A DNA stretch of 64,000 bases from JALZCH01 sp036387135 (GCA_036387135.1 DASVUH010000075.1:21378-85377), one strand, 5' to 3'; positions 1 through 9,224 are shown, numbered from the stretch's first letter. Notes: generated by a model not told the origin, from the letters alone. Program-made: numbers and translations.

Positions 1-264
1 TCCCTGATAATTAATGTGATTACGGAAAACTCTCTGTCCGCTCGGCGTCTCCGTAACGTGAAACACATAGTGGATTTCGCCGGTTAATGTGATCGTCGAA
101 CCCGCGCACGGGCTAAATGTCGTCGGAGCCACCTGTTCGGTGTAATTGGAAGTAAAGGCGGCGGCTTGAGCGTTTGCCGAAGCCGGTGAAAGGAATAAAG
201 TTAACGCCGTCATCAAACAGAACGACAGTGCGAGTGGTTTTAAAACCGCATATTTTTTAATCAT
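1..264 (-). CDS. Secreted protein, N-terminal part only (cut by window edge)
   Basis: The frame is open from an ATG at 264 to the window edge (88 codons), so the C-terminus is missing. An AGGAG Shine-Dalgarno lies about 8 bases before the ATG. The first 30 or so residues form a clear signal peptide: MIKKY, then a hydrophobic core (LALSFCLMTALTLFL), then a small-residue cleavage region (SPASANAQA). The visible mature part is a short beta-rich stretch with one Cys and no family I recognise. It is probably periplasmic or extracellular. Function unknown. Confidence 0.7.
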   Translation of the reverse strand, partial: MIKKYAVLKPLALSFCLMTALTLFLSPASANAQAAAFTSNYTEQVAPTTFSPCAGSTITLTGEIHYVFHVTETPSGQRVFRNHINYQG

Positions 265-416
265 TTTATTGTCTCCTGAAAAATTTGTGAGCATCGAATC
301 GGACTTGAAGTAAAGACACGCATCTTCTTTTAGACCACTCTTTGCTCGTAGAAAAAGCTGGTGGATTTTAATTCAATTGAACTAAAGAATCAATCGAGAA
401 ATAATTTCAAAATATT

Positions 417-998
417 TCAGAAGCTCTTAAATTTCCAGATATTTCCGGGAATTACGCAGCAGTCGAGCGGCACGTCCCAATCTTCGACATCTTCAATTTT
501 TTCCACCGGCGGAAAAAGCGATAACCCGATTTTTCGGCAATCGGGGCGGCATTTTCGCAAGAATTTGTCGTAAAAGCCTTTGCCGTAACCGCACCGAAAA
601 CCGCGCGTGTCAAAAGCAATCAGCGGCATTAAAACAACATCGAGCTTTTCCGGCTCGATCAAATCATCGCCCGTCGGTTGTAAAATTCCCCAGTTGTTTT
701 GCACGTATTTGGTTGTCGGCGCGGCGACAACCATTTCGAGAACGTCCATCTCGCGATTAATTCGCGGCGCGGTCGTTATAATTGCCGGAAACTCGCGCCA
801 GATTTTTTGAAAAATCTCGAACGTATCAAGCTCATTATTTTTCTCTAAGGTGATAAAGCAATTTAAAAATTTAACATCGGAAAAATCGAAATTATCAAAC
901 AAGAGTCGAACGACTTGTTCGCTTTTATCGCGTCTTACGTCCGGCGAAAGCGATTTTTGTTTTTCGAGATAAATTTTGCGAAGCTCTGCTTTTTTCAT
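417..998 (-). CDS. 5-formyltetrahydrofolate cyclo-ligase
   Basis: Converts 5-formyl-THF to 5,10-methenyl-THF with ATP in one-carbon metabolism, in the cytoplasm. The start MKKAELRKIYLEKQKSL, the central region and the signature near the C-terminus (GFRCGYGKGFYDKFL, the nucleotide/folate loop) are typical, and about 190 residues is normal for the family. I chose the ATG at 998, seven bases after the ribonuclease stop; an in-frame start at 1031 would overlap that gene. It looks co-transcribed with the RNB gene upstream. The family call is secure. Confidence 0.9.
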   Translation of the reverse strand: MKKAELRKIYLEKQKSLSPDVRRDKSEQVVRLLFDNFDFSDVKFLNCFITLEKNNELDTFEIFQKIWREFPAIITTAPRINREMDVLEMVVAAPTTKYVQNNWGILQPTGDDLIEPEKLDVVLMPLIAFDTRGFRCGYGKGFYDKFLRKCRPDCRKIGLSLFPPVEKIEDVEDWDVPLDCCVIPGNIWKFKSF

Positions 999-1002
999 CT
1001 TT

Positions 1003-2481
1003 TTAAATTCGCTCAAAATCAATAAAACCATTTTCGGCGTCGGTTTTTATCAAACGAACGGTAACTTTGTCTCCGACATCTGCTCCCGCTTCATTGGCAA
1101 CAATTTTCCCTTCCGCCGGGGGATCGAGCAGGCGCACGAAAACGCCCTTTCGGGAAACGCCGGTGACGATTCCCTGAAAAGTTTCGCCGATTTTATAGCT
1201 CAAAACCTGCGCGGCGACCGCTTTTCGCATTTTGCGCTCGACTTTGCGCGCGGCGCTTTGTCTGTCGTTGCAGCGCGCGGCGATTTTTTCCAGTTCTTCG
1301 ATTGAATAAGGCGCGGGCGCGTTTTTGATTGCGGCTTTGACCAGACGCTGCGTAATCAAATCGGCGTAACGGCGATTCGGCGCGGTCGAATGCGTGTAAT
1401 CGCTGACGGCGAGACCGAAATGTCCGTCGGCTTCCGGCTCGCCCGGTTTATCAACCGTGTAATCGCCCGCGCCGATAAGTTTGACGACCGACAAAGATAA
1501 ATCCGGGAAATGAACCGGATCGGCGGCGCGGCGGCGTTCGAGAAAATCCGCGAGCGCAATCGTGCTAGGTTCGCCGGGAAGCTTTTCGCCGAAATCGGCG
1601 GCTAATTCAACAATTCGCTGCCAGCGTTCGGGACGGCGAACAATGCGTTTGAGCGCCGGATATTTGCTTGCTTCGAGAAACTGCGCCATCAAAACGTTAG
1701 CGGTTATCATCAGATTTTCGATTAAATAACGCGCTTGATTTTTTTGTTTGACGGTCAAATAAATCTCGCCGTTGCGCTGCGCGACGGTCGCTTCGACCGT
1801 GCCGAACTCCAAAGCGCCTTCTCTGACGCGCACCGCTCGCAAACGGTCTGCGGCTTCGTCCTGCAAGCGAATTTGTTCAACGAGTCCAGCGATTTCCGTG
1901 TGCAATTCTGTTTTTCCGTCAAGAAAATCGCCGACCGAATCATAGTCCAGTTTCGCGTAGTTGTGAACGAGCGCGCGATAAATGCCGTTCAGTTTTACGC
2001 TTCCGTCTTTTGCCACCACAAAATCCGTGACAATCGCCAAGCGGTCTTTATTTTCCAGCAAAGAAGTCAAATCTTCGGAAAGACGGCGCGGGAGCATCGG
2101 AAATGTTTGAATGCCGGTGTAAACGGAAGTCGTATTTTGTCCGGCGTAAATGTCCGTTTCCGAATTTTTCGGCACGAAAGCATCTACATCTGCAATCCCG
2201 ACGCGCATCCTGATTTCTTCGTTTTCCAATTGCTCTGCAACTTCAACCTGATCCAAATCGCGCGATTCTTCGTTATCAATCGAAGACCACAACAAGCGTC
2301 GCAAATCAACAATTTCAGAATCGAGTTTTGTCTTTAAATCGCTATCGGCAGTGTTGTTTTCGGCAAGAACTGCGGGCGGCGGATCGGGAATAAAATCTTC
2401 TTCAAGCATCGCCTCGCGGGCAATTTTTTGAAGATTTATCGAAGAATAGATGCGTTGACTCATTCGATCATCATAAGACAT
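1003..2481 (-). CDS. RNB-domain exoribonuclease (RNase II/R family, short form)
   Basis: Predicted processive 3'-5' exoribonuclease. The catalytic RNB domain is visible from about residue 95 (IADVDAFVPKNS, with the acidic metal ligands) through FPMLPRRLSEDLTSL to the C-terminal signature SDYTHSTAPNRRYADLITQ. A short S1-like tail (GIVTGVSRKGVFVRL) follows. At 492 aa it lacks the large N-terminal cold-shock/CSD modules of classic RNase R and resembles the shorter RNB proteins of cyanobacteria and Acidobacteria. No strong ribosome binding site precedes either candidate ATG (2481 or 2463). Confidence 0.88.
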   Translation of the reverse strand: MSYDDRMSQRIYSSINLQKIAREAMLEEDFIPDPPPAVLAENNTADSDLKTKLDSEIVDLRRLLWSSIDNEESRDLDQVEVAEQLENEEIRMRVGIADVDAFVPKNSETDIYAGQNTTSVYTGIQTFPMLPRRLSEDLTSLLENKDRLAIVTDFVVAKDGSVKLNGIYRALVHNYAKLDYDSVGDFLDGKTELHTEIAGLVEQIRLQDEAADRLRAVRVREGALEFGTVEATVAQRNGEIYLTVKQKNQARYLIENLMITANVLMAQFLEASKYPALKRIVRRPERWQRIVELAADFGEKLPGEPSTIALADFLERRRAADPVHFPDLSLSVVKLIGAGDYTVDKPGEPEADGHFGLAVSDYTHSTAPNRRYADLITQRLVKAAIKNAPAPYSIEELEKIAARCNDRQSAARKVERKMRKAVAAQVLSYKIGETFQGIVTGVSRKGVFVRLLDPPAEGKIVANEAGADVGDKVTVRLIKTDAENGFIDFERI

Positions 2482-2574
2482 CGCGAAACGCTAACTCAAA
2501 GGTTTTGCAATAACATTTTTTGAATAATGTTCGTGCCGTTGCGCTGTTTCATCGCAGTTTTTCCAGCAGATTAT

Positions 2575-2760
2575 TTAACCGCGTTTCTTTTCCGGTCGCG
2601 TTTTCTTTGGGGCGATGGTTTTATTCGGAACGTCAGTTGACTTTAAATTCGGGTCTTCTTTTGATTCGTTCGTCGCCTTCGCATTCGCCAGCAGTTCGGA
2701 ATCTTTGAGCAATTTGGCAACTGCTTTGGCGCGTTTATTCGGTCTCTTTTTTTCTGCCAT
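2575..2760 (-). CDS. Small lysine-rich protein of unknown function
   Basis: A 61-residue, highly basic protein beginning MAEKKRPNKRAKAVAKL and ending in KKTRPEKKRG. The ATG at 2760 has an AGGAA ribosome binding site about 9 bases upstream, which favours it over an in-frame start at 2799. There are no cysteines or membrane segments. The Lys/Arg/Pro-rich, low-complexity composition would suit a nucleic-acid-binding or disordered protein, but no family is recognisable. Confidence 0.5.
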   Translation of the reverse strand: MAEKKRPNKRAKAVAKLLKDSELLANAKATNESKEDPNLKSTDVPNKTIAPKKTRPEKKRG

Positions 2761-2804
2761 CGTTTCGGTTCCTTTTGTTTTTAATTTTTCACAATTCAAT
2801 AGAA

Positions 2805-3005
2805 TTATTTTTCCGATTCTTTTTCTTTAATGATAATTTTGCCGTCGGGCATTTCGTAAATCAGTTTTTTGTCGCGCGAATAGATATTCGGTAAACCAAG
2901 CCTGCGGTTTTCCGCCTGCGCTTTTCGGACGGCTTTATTTCCGATTCGCTGAAACTCACGCGCAATTTCGTATGTTTCCGGTTTTAGTTTTGTTTTCTGC
3001 TTCAC
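2805..3005 (-). CDS. Small antitoxin-like partner of a zeta-type toxin gene
   Basis: A 66-aa protein starting with GTG at 3005. An excellent GAGGAG ribosome binding site precedes it, and its start overlaps the stop of the upstream gene (GTGA), so translation is coupled. The motif KPETYEIAREFQRIGNKAV followed by AQAENRRLGLPNIYSRDKKLIYEMPDGKI resembles the small partner gene often found after COG4185/zeta-like ATPase genes. The function is inferred from this coupling only. The gene is intact although its toxin-like partner is truncated. Confidence 0.6.
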   Translation of the reverse strand: MKQKTKLKPETYEIAREFQRIGNKAVRKAQAENRRLGLPNIYSRDKKLIYEMPDGKIIIKEKESEK

Positions 3006-3385
3006 TTTAAGCTCTCCTCAAATTTATCGAACAACTCTTGGTCAATAACAAAAATATCGTCCTTTTCGCCAATTGCAACCTGATTAAAACTACCTTCCGA
3101 ATTGTAAAACAAACTCCACGAATCGGCTAAGTTTTTGTAAATTTGCCAAAAATTCTTTTTTCCGCGGTCAAAACGTCGGCGCACATCTTCGTCGGGAACA
3201 AAATGCCCGCCCTTTTTCACGCGCTCTTTGATGCGCGCAATCGAAACTTCGGGCGATTCGACAAAAATAAAAACTATTTCAATAAATTTCGACGGAATTG
3301 AAGCCGAAAAGATATGCGGATGGTGCTTCACAAAAACGGGCGTTTTCGGTAGTATAACGTTTTTCGCAAGCAACTTCGTTCTCAT
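3002..3385 (-). pseudogene. Zeta-toxin-like ATPase (COG4185 type), 5'-truncated
   Basis: The C-terminal half of a P-loop kinase of the zeta-toxin/COG4185 family is clear: VFIFVESPEVSIARIKERV, then GGHFVPDEDVRRRFDRGKKNFWQIYKNLADSW, the lid and C-terminal helices. Full-length members have about 190 residues and begin with a Walker A loop (GxxGxGKT). Here only 127 codons are open, the first 45 or so do not resemble the family, and no P-loop is encoded in the 40 bases before the next, divergent gene. Without the P-loop it cannot bind ATP, so I treat it as a remnant. Confidence 0.72.
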
Positions 3386-3425
3386 ACTAACGTCACGCGA
3401 AAATTCCTGATTTCAACAAATTTTT

Positions 3426-4328
3426 ATGACCGATTCAAACGGCAAAAGAATACTTGTAATGGGCGGCAGCGGAATGCTCGGACATAAGCTCGTGCAAAGC
3501 TGGAACACCCGTTTTGACGTTTGGACGACTTTGCGGGGAAACTTTTCCGGTTATCGGCGATTCGGGATTTTTGATGAAGATAAAACTGTGTCGAACGTTC
3601 GGGTTGACGATTTCGATTCGGTCGTTGACGCTTTTGTCCGTTCAAAACCCGATGTCGTCGTAAATTGCATCGGAGTTATCAAACAGCTCAAAACCGCCAA
3701 AGACCCGATTCCGACTTTAACGACGAATGCGATCTTTCCGCATCGGCTCGCAAAATTGTGCCGGGCTTCGGGCGCGCGGTTGATAACTTTAAGCACCGAT
3801 TGCGTTTTTAGCGGGCGAATCGGAAATTACACCGAGCAGGACGCGCCCGATGCCGAAGATTTATATGGGCGCAGCAAAAATATGGGCGAAGTCGCTGAAG
3901 AAAATTGTCTCACCGTTCGCACTTCGATTATCGGCAGAGAGCTTGAATCGGCGCACAGCTTAATCGAATGGTTTTTGTCGAATCGCGGCGGGCGCGTGCG
4001 CGGGTTTACGCGAGCGATTTATTCGGGTTTTCCGACCGTTGTCGCGGCTGACATTTTGGCGAATTTAATCGAAAATTATCCTCAACTGAGCGGCGTCTGG
4101 CACGTTTCGAGCGAGCCGGTAAACAAATACGAATTGCTGCTTTTGACGCGCAAAGCGTACAATCTTGATATTGAAATCGAGCCTGACCACGATTTTCAGA
4201 TTGACAGAAGCTTGGATTCAAGCCGTTTCCGCCGTGAAACGGGCTTTGTTCCGCCGTCCTGGGAAGCGATGATTAACCGGATGGCGACTGACGATACTAC
4301 TTACGACGAATGGAGAAATACAGTTTAA
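3426..4328 (+). CDS. RmlD-like NAD(P)-dependent sugar reductase (SDR family)
   Basis: An extended-SDR reductase of the dTDP-4-dehydrorhamnose reductase type, expected to reduce a 4-keto nucleotide sugar. It has the Rossmann loop GGSGMLG (residues 13-19), the active-site stretch LSTDCVF (122-128) and the catalytic Y147/K151 pair (YGRSK). It is the first gene of the glycan locus and is followed by a CapE/WbjB-like dehydratase. In L-QuiNAc or L-RhaNAc pathways such a pair produces a UDP-2-acetamido-2,6-dideoxy-L-hexose. The exact product cannot be read from sequence. There is no obvious ribosome binding site. Confidence 0.82.
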   Translation: MTDSNGKRILVMGGSGMLGHKLVQSWNTRFDVWTTLRGNFSGYRRFGIFDEDKTVSNVRVDDFDSVVDAFVRSKPDVVVNCIGVIKQLKTAKDPIPTLTTNAIFPHRLAKLCRASGARLITLSTDCVFSGRIGNYTEQDAPDAEDLYGRSKNMGEVAEENCLTVRTSIIGRELESAHSLIEWFLSNRGGRVRGFTRAIYSGFPTVVAADILANLIENYPQLSGVWHVSSEPVNKYELLLLTRKAYNLDIEIEPDHDFQIDRSLDSSRFRRETGFVPPSWEAMINRMATDDTTYDEWRNTV

Positions 4329-4427
4329 TAAGCCTGTCGAGCCGCGAGCTTAAAGAATCAATTTCAAATACGATTTGATTCTTTCGATTCGCCCGCTTGA
4401 TAGACCTTGCAGACTCAACGAATTTAA

Positions 4428-5474
4428 ATGGTTTTAGAGGGGAAAAGAATTTTAGTGACGGGCGGAACGGGATCGCTTGGTCAAGTTTTGGTTAGACGTC
4501 TTTTGTCGGGCGAGATGGGACGCCCGCGCTCGATTACGGTTTTCTCGCGCGACGAAGCGAAACAGCATTATATGCGGCTCGCTTTTCTGCACCGCAAAGA
4601 AGCGACCGACGATATTATTTACGAAAACTCGCGTCAGCTTTTAAATTTCCGCATCGGCGACGTGCGCGATTATGCCGCGCTGCTTGCCGCGCTTCGCTCG
4701 GCTGACGTTGTATTCAACGCCGCCGCTTTAAAGCAGGTTCCGACGTGCGAGTATTTTCCGTTTGAAGCCGTTCAGACGAACATCGGCGGCGCGAATAATC
4801 TCGTCCGCGCGATTCGTGAAAACGCGCTCGGAATCGAAACCGTAGTCGGCATTTCGACCGATAAGGCTTGCAAACCGATTAACGTGATGGGAATGACCAA
4901 AGCGCTGCAGGAGCGTGTGCTTTTGGAAGCAAATATGGATTGCCGCGACACGAAATTTGTCTGCGTCCGTTACGGCAACGTGATTGCGTCGCGCGGCTCG
5001 ATTGTTCCGCTGTTTATCGAACAAATCAAAGCCGGCGGTCCAATGACAATCACGCTGCCGGAAATGACCAGATTTTTACTGAGCCTGGACAAAGCGGTTG
5101 ACACGGTTTTTGCCGCAGTGCGAGAAGGTAAGCGCGGAGAAACTTATATTCCGCAAGTTCCGGCGGCGCGAGTCGTTGATGCGGCACAAGCGTTGATGCA
5201 GCTTCAAAACAAAGAAGTCGAAATGGTTTTCACCGGAATCCGTCCGGGCGAAAAAGTCCATGAAATAATGGTGTCCGAAGAAGAATGTTTCCGAACGTCG
5301 GAAAGAAACGGTTTTTACGTTATTCATTCGATACTGCCGGAACTTCGCGGCGAAAGCGGCGGCTTTGAACCAGCGTTGAACGGCGAATATTCTTCGGCAA
5401 ATGACAATATTTCGATTCCTGAGCTGCAAAGGCTGCTTGCGGCGGCAAGCGACGAAATTGCGTCATTTAAATAA
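4428..5474 (+). CDS. UDP-GlcNAc 4,6-dehydratase/5-epimerase, CapE/WbjB type
   Basis: A soluble short FlaA1/CapD-family enzyme that inverts C5 while dehydrating UDP-GlcNAc at C4/C6. The NAD loop GGTGSLG is at residues 12-18. The active-site block is GISTDKACKPINVMGMTK (141-158), with Met replacing the usual Tyr before xxxK, as in CapE/WbjB. A 348-aa length without N-terminal membrane helices fits this subclass and excludes the membrane-bound FlaA1/PglF type. With the preceding reductase it should feed an L-configured amino-deoxy sugar. No 2-epimerase (CapG/WbjD type) is visible nearby. Confidence 0.85.
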   Translation: MVLEGKRILVTGGTGSLGQVLVRRLLSGEMGRPRSITVFSRDEAKQHYMRLAFLHRKEATDDIIYENSRQLLNFRIGDVRDYAALLAALRSADVVFNAAALKQVPTCEYFPFEAVQTNIGGANNLVRAIRENALGIETVVGISTDKACKPINVMGMTKALQERVLLEANMDCRDTKFVCVRYGNVIASRGSIVPLFIEQIKAGGPMTITLPEMTRFLLSLDKAVDTVFAAVREGKRGETYIPQVPAARVVDAAQALMQLQNKEVEMVFTGIRPGEKVHEIMVSEEECFRTSERNGFYVIHSILPELRGESGGFEPALNGEYSSANDNISIPELQRLLAAASDEIASFK

Positions 5475-5566
5475 TTTTCAATACGATTCTTAAAAATCGG
5501 AGTTTGACGAACCAAGCCGAAACGAATTAATTTTTGATTTGGAGCGTCGAATCCGATTTATCGTTA

Positions 5567-6475
5567 ATGAGCGCAATCAGCCAACCGAATCTCGAAGAAT
5601 TGCACAAAACCGGCGGCAATTCTTTTGCCAATCCTCAAGCCGTTGATTCTTTGCCGGAAAAGCCAATCGTGGTAATCGAGCCGAGCAAGGCTTGGGTTGC
5701 GCTCAATTTGCGCGATTTGTGGCATTACCGCGATTTGCTTTATATCCTGATGATGCGCGACATCAAGGTGCGCTATAAACAAACCGCTCTCGGCGCGGCT
5801 TGGGCGATTATTCAGCCGCTTTTTACAATGCTGATTTTTACGCTCTTTTTCGGGCGTCTCGCCGGAATGCCTTCGGACGGAATTCCGTATCCGCTTTTCG
5901 CTTACGCCGGGCTTCTGCCGTGGACTTTCTTTTCAAACGCCATTACCAACAGCGGAAACAGTCTGGTCGGAAGCTCGAATCTGATTACAAAAGTTTATTT
6001 TCCGCGAATGATTATTCCGACGGCTGCGGTCGGTTCGGGATTGCTCGATTTTCTGATTGCTTTCGTTCTTCTCGTCGCGCTGATGTTTTATTACGGCGCG
6101 GGTTTATCAATCAACATTTTGATGCTGCCGGTTTTAATCATTTTGACGAGTCTGCTGGCAATCGGCGTCGGAATGTGGATGTCGGCGCTCAATGTCAAAT
6201 ATCGCGACATTCGCTACGCTCTGCCGTTTCTGGTTCAGCTCGGATTGTTCGCCACGCCGATTATTTACCCGGCAAGTCTCGTCCCCGAAAAATGGCGCTG
6301 GCTGCTCTGGCTTAATCCGGTCGCCGGACAAATCGAGGCGTATCGTTCGGCATTTTTCGGCAAACCGTTTGATTGGCTCGCTCTCGGCATTTCTACCGCC
6401 TTGACTCTGATAATCCTGTTTTATGCGGCGTTTATGTTCAAGAGAATGGAAAAGAGCTTCGCCGATATTATTTAG
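5567..6475 (+). CDS. wzm: Polysaccharide ABC transporter permease (Wzm/TagG family)
   Basis: The inner-membrane channel of an ABC-2 type exporter for lipid-linked polysaccharide. After a soluble N-terminal stretch comes the family's entry motif RDLLYILMMRDIKVRYKQT, followed by about six hydrophobic segments including the signature AAWAIIQPLFTMLIF-like region and LNPVAGQIEAYRSAFF near the end. The ATG at 5567 gives a normal length; a TTG at 5534 would add 11 residues. It lies directly before its ATPase partner, and the pair should export a chain synthesised on undecaprenyl diphosphate. Confidence 0.9.
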   Translation: MSAISQPNLEELHKTGGNSFANPQAVDSLPEKPIVVIEPSKAWVALNLRDLWHYRDLLYILMMRDIKVRYKQTALGAAWAIIQPLFTMLIFTLFFGRLAGMPSDGIPYPLFAYAGLLPWTFFSNAITNSGNSLVGSSNLITKVYFPRMIIPTAAVGSGLLDFLIAFVLLVALMFYYGAGLSINILMLPVLIILTSLLAIGVGMWMSALNVKYRDIRYALPFLVQLGLFATPIIYPASLVPEKWRWLLWLNPVAGQIEAYRSAFFGKPFDWLALGISTALTLIILFYAAFMFKRMEKSFADII

Positions 6476-6493
6476 ATTAGTTGTTGTATTTGA

Positions 6494-7774
6494 ATGAAAC
6501 CGATTATCCGAGTCGAAAATCTCAGCAAGCAATACGTCATCGGCGGCAGGCAAGAGCCTTACGCGACGTTCCGCGAATCGCTCGTCAACGCCGCGAGATT
6601 GCCGCTCAATATGATTAAACGCCGCCCGAAAGAAAACACCGATCATCGCTTTTGGGCTTTGAAAGACGTGAGCTTTGAAGTTAAGCCGGGCGAAGTCGTC
6701 GGGATTATCGGCAGAAACGGCGCGGGCAAATCAACGCTTTTAAAAATTCTCTCGCGGATCACCGAACCGACCGTTGGAAGAATCGAGCTTTACGGTCGCG
6801 TCGGCTCGCTTTTGGAAGTCGGAACGGGATTTCACCCGGAATTAACGGGGAGAGAAAACATATATTTAAACGGGGCGATTCTGGGAATGCGGCGCGAAGA
6901 GATTGCCAAGAAGTTTGATGAAATCGTTGATTTTGCGGAGATCGAAGATTTTCTGGACACTCCGGTCAAACGCTATTCGTCTGGTATGTACACCAGACTT
7001 GCTTTTGCGGTGGCAGCCAATCTGGAACCGGAGATTTTGATAGTTGACGAAGTATTAGCGGTTGGTGACGCCGAGTTTCAAAAGAAATGTCTGGGGAAAA
7101 TGAAATCCGTCTCGGATAATGAAGGGCGCACGATTCTTTTCGTTAGTCATAATATGTCGGCAGTAAAGACAATTTGCCGGCGCGGAATTATGTTGAAAGG
7201 CGGCTCGCTGCAATTTGACGGAGATGCAGTTTCAGCGGTTGATTTTTATATGCAGGGCGGCAGTGATTTGCAATCTTCGCGCGATTGGGCGAATTCCGCC
7301 GAAATGCCCGGCAACGAAAATATAAAAATTAGACGGGCTTCGGTGCGCGCCGCTGACAAATCGGCGGATGAACCCATTTTAACGAGCGACGACTTAGTTT
7401 TTGAAGTTGAATTCTACAACGACAAAAACGGAGCGGAAATAGATGTCACCTGGGATTTGATGAACGTTCAGGGTATTCACATAGCACATATCGGAACAAT
7501 TTGCGCTTCAGACGGCTTATCACGCGGATGGCACAAAACAACCGGGATTTTACCGCGCGATATTTTAAACACTGAGCGCTATATTTTCAGCGTTCAATTC
7601 GGGCGCAATCAAAGAGAATTGCTTTTTCGGATGGAAGAAATTTTGACTTTTGACGTTGAGGACGGTATTAAAACCCGCGCTAATAATTTCAGCAGGCTTC
7701 CCGGTGTTATTCATCCGATGTGTCAATGGCAAACGACAATCGCTGAAAACGAACCGGCAACAATACTTAGATAA
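6494..7774 (+). CDS. wzt: Polysaccharide ABC transporter ATPase with Wzt C-terminal glycan-binding domain
   Basis: The nucleotide-binding domain has Walker A GRNGAGKS (73-80), signature YSSGMYTRL (161-169), Walker B ILIVDE (181-186) and the H-loop SHN (218-220). Residues from about 255 to the end form an extra beta-sandwich, matching the Wzt C-terminal domain that recognises the non-reducing end of the finished chain in O9a-type systems. This predicts that the exported polymer carries a terminal modification. Methyltransferase and acyltransferase genes follow immediately and could supply it. Confidence 0.92.
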   Translation: MKPIIRVENLSKQYVIGGRQEPYATFRESLVNAARLPLNMIKRRPKENTDHRFWALKDVSFEVKPGEVVGIIGRNGAGKSTLLKILSRITEPTVGRIELYGRVGSLLEVGTGFHPELTGRENIYLNGAILGMRREEIAKKFDEIVDFAEIEDFLDTPVKRYSSGMYTRLAFAVAANLEPEILIVDEVLAVGDAEFQKKCLGKMKSVSDNEGRTILFVSHNMSAVKTICRRGIMLKGGSLQFDGDAVSAVDFYMQGGSDLQSSRDWANSAEMPGNENIKIRRASVRAADKSADEPILTSDDLVFEVEFYNDKNGAEIDVTWDLMNVQGIHIAHIGTICASDGLSRGWHKTTGILPRDILNTERYIFSVQFGRNQRELLFRMEEILTFDVEDGIKTRANNFSRLPGVIHPMCQWQTTIAENEPATILR

Positions 7775-7797
7775 ATCGCAGAAGATACACAACAAAT

Positions 7798-8556
7798 ATG
7801 TCGGCAGTAAATACCGATAAATTCCAGAATCTCAATTTTGCCGCTTTTAAAGAGCTGGCAAAAGACAACTCGTTAAGCGCGCACGAAAAAATCGGCTTTC
7901 CCGATTCTTATCGAGCGGGCATGGAAGCGGTTATCTTTGACGACTTGAAAAAGAAACTGCCGAACTTAAATAAAGAAAAACAAATCGTCGCTGACATCGG
8001 CGCGGGCTGCGGCGCGCTTGCTTTTTTGTTTATCGAGCATTGTTTGAAACTCGATCACACGCTTGTTTTGATTGATTCGGAAGAAATGCTGGCGCATCTG
8101 CCCGATGAAAAAGGTTTGATTAAAATTCCGGCTTATTACCCGGACGATTGCCGCGATTTTCTCGACGAATATGCCGGGCGGGTGAACGCAGTTTTGAGCT
8201 ACAGCGTTTTGCATTACGTTTTCGACGAAGGACATTTGTTTAAATTTCTTGACGCTACTCTAAATCTTCTGGCGGTAGGCGGCGAATGCTTGATCGGCGA
8301 CATTCCGAATATTTCCAAGCGCAAGCGCTTTTTTGCTTCGCCGACCGGCATTCGTTTTCATCAGGAATTTATGAATACCGAGGCGAAGCCGGAAGTGGAA
8401 TTTAACAAAATAGAAACGGGACAAATAGACGATGCGGTGTTGATTTCGATGATGCTGCGGGCGCGTCTGTCGGGGTTTGACGCTTACATTTTGCCTCAAT
8501 CGGATGATTTGCCGATGGCGAATCGCCGCGAAGATTTTTTTATTAAGAGACCGTAA
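7798..8556 (+). CDS. Class I SAM-dependent methyltransferase
   Basis: A 252-aa Rossmann-fold methyltransferase with SAM motif I ADIGAGCGALAF (residues 65-76) and a later acidic loop (VLIDSEEM). The motif after strand 4 reads VNAVLSYSVLHYVFDEG. No membrane segment is present. It lies between wzt and a NeuD-like acyltransferase with gaps of under 25 bases, so it is probably part of that operon and may modify a sugar or the growing glycan. A role in capping the chain recognised by the Wzt C-terminal domain is possible but is inference. Confidence 0.75.
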   Translation: MSAVNTDKFQNLNFAAFKELAKDNSLSAHEKIGFPDSYRAGMEAVIFDDLKKKLPNLNKEKQIVADIGAGCGALAFLFIEHCLKLDHTLVLIDSEEMLAHLPDEKGLIKIPAYYPDDCRDFLDEYAGRVNAVLSYSVLHYVFDEGHLFKFLDATLNLLAVGGECLIGDIPNISKRKRFFASPTGIRFHQEFMNTEAKPEVEFNKIETGQIDDAVLISMMLRARLSGFDAYILPQSDDLPMANRREDFFIKRP

Positions 8557-8561
8557 AAGCA

Positions 8562-9212
8562 ATGGAAAAAAAGCATAAATTGATAATCATCGGCGACAGC
8601 GCGTTCGCCGAAATCGCTTACGAATATTTTACGTATGATTCTGAGTTTGAAGTCATCGCTTTTAGCGTCGAGCGGGAATATTTGAAGCGTGATGAACTGT
8701 TTGGCGTTCCCGTCGTGCCGTTTGAAACGCTCGAAGAGCGATTCGCGCCGGAAGAACATTTTTTCTACGCGGCAATGGTTTACACGCAGGGCAACAAACT
8801 GCGCGAGCGACTTTATCGGTCGGCAAAAGAAAAGGGCTACAAAGCGGCTTCTTATGTCAGTTCGCGCTGCTTTGTTTGGCGCAACGTTGAAGTTGGCGAA
8901 CATTGCTTTATTTTCGAGGACAACACTGTTCAGCCGTTCGTCCGCATCGGTGACGACGTGGTTTTGTGGAGCGGCAATCACATCGGGCATCATTCGACAA
9001 TAAAAAGCCATTGTTTCATCTCCTCGCATGTGGTTATTTCGGGCTTTTGTCAGGTCGGCGAGCGTTGTTTTATGGGAGTTAATTCAACCGTCGGCAACAA
9101 CATTACCATCGGCGACAACTGCGTCGTCGGAGCGGGCGCGACAATTGTCGGCGATGTCGAAGACAATCAAACCGTGGTCGGTTTGTGGAAGAAAAAACGG
9201 GCGGAAAGTTAA
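8562..9212 (+). CDS. NeuD-type sugar O/N-acyltransferase (left-handed beta-helix)
   Basis: The N-terminal PglD-type Rossmann domain is recognisable (KLIIIGDSAFAEIAYEY, residues 5-21). From about residue 95 it has hexapeptide repeats of the left-handed beta-helix (VGEHCFI, IGDDVVL, IGHHSTI, VGERCFM, IGDNCVVGAGATIVGDV). The acetyl-CoA-dependent family includes NeuD, PglD and PerB. Cytoplasmic and soluble. The acceptor may be an amino sugar; the FdtA/FdtB amino-sugar genes 2 kb downstream would need an N-acetyltransferase, and this is one of two candidates. Confidence 0.83.
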   Translation: MEKKHKLIIIGDSAFAEIAYEYFTYDSEFEVIAFSVEREYLKRDELFGVPVVPFETLEERFAPEEHFFYAAMVYTQGNKLRERLYRSAKEKGYKAASYVSSRCFVWRNVEVGEHCFIFEDNTVQPFVRIGDDVVLWSGNHIGHHSTIKSHCFISSHVVISGFCQVGERCFMGVNSTVGNNITIGDNCVVGAGATIVGDVEDNQTVVGLWKKKRAES

Positions 9213-9224
9213 TTTCAGGTTAAG

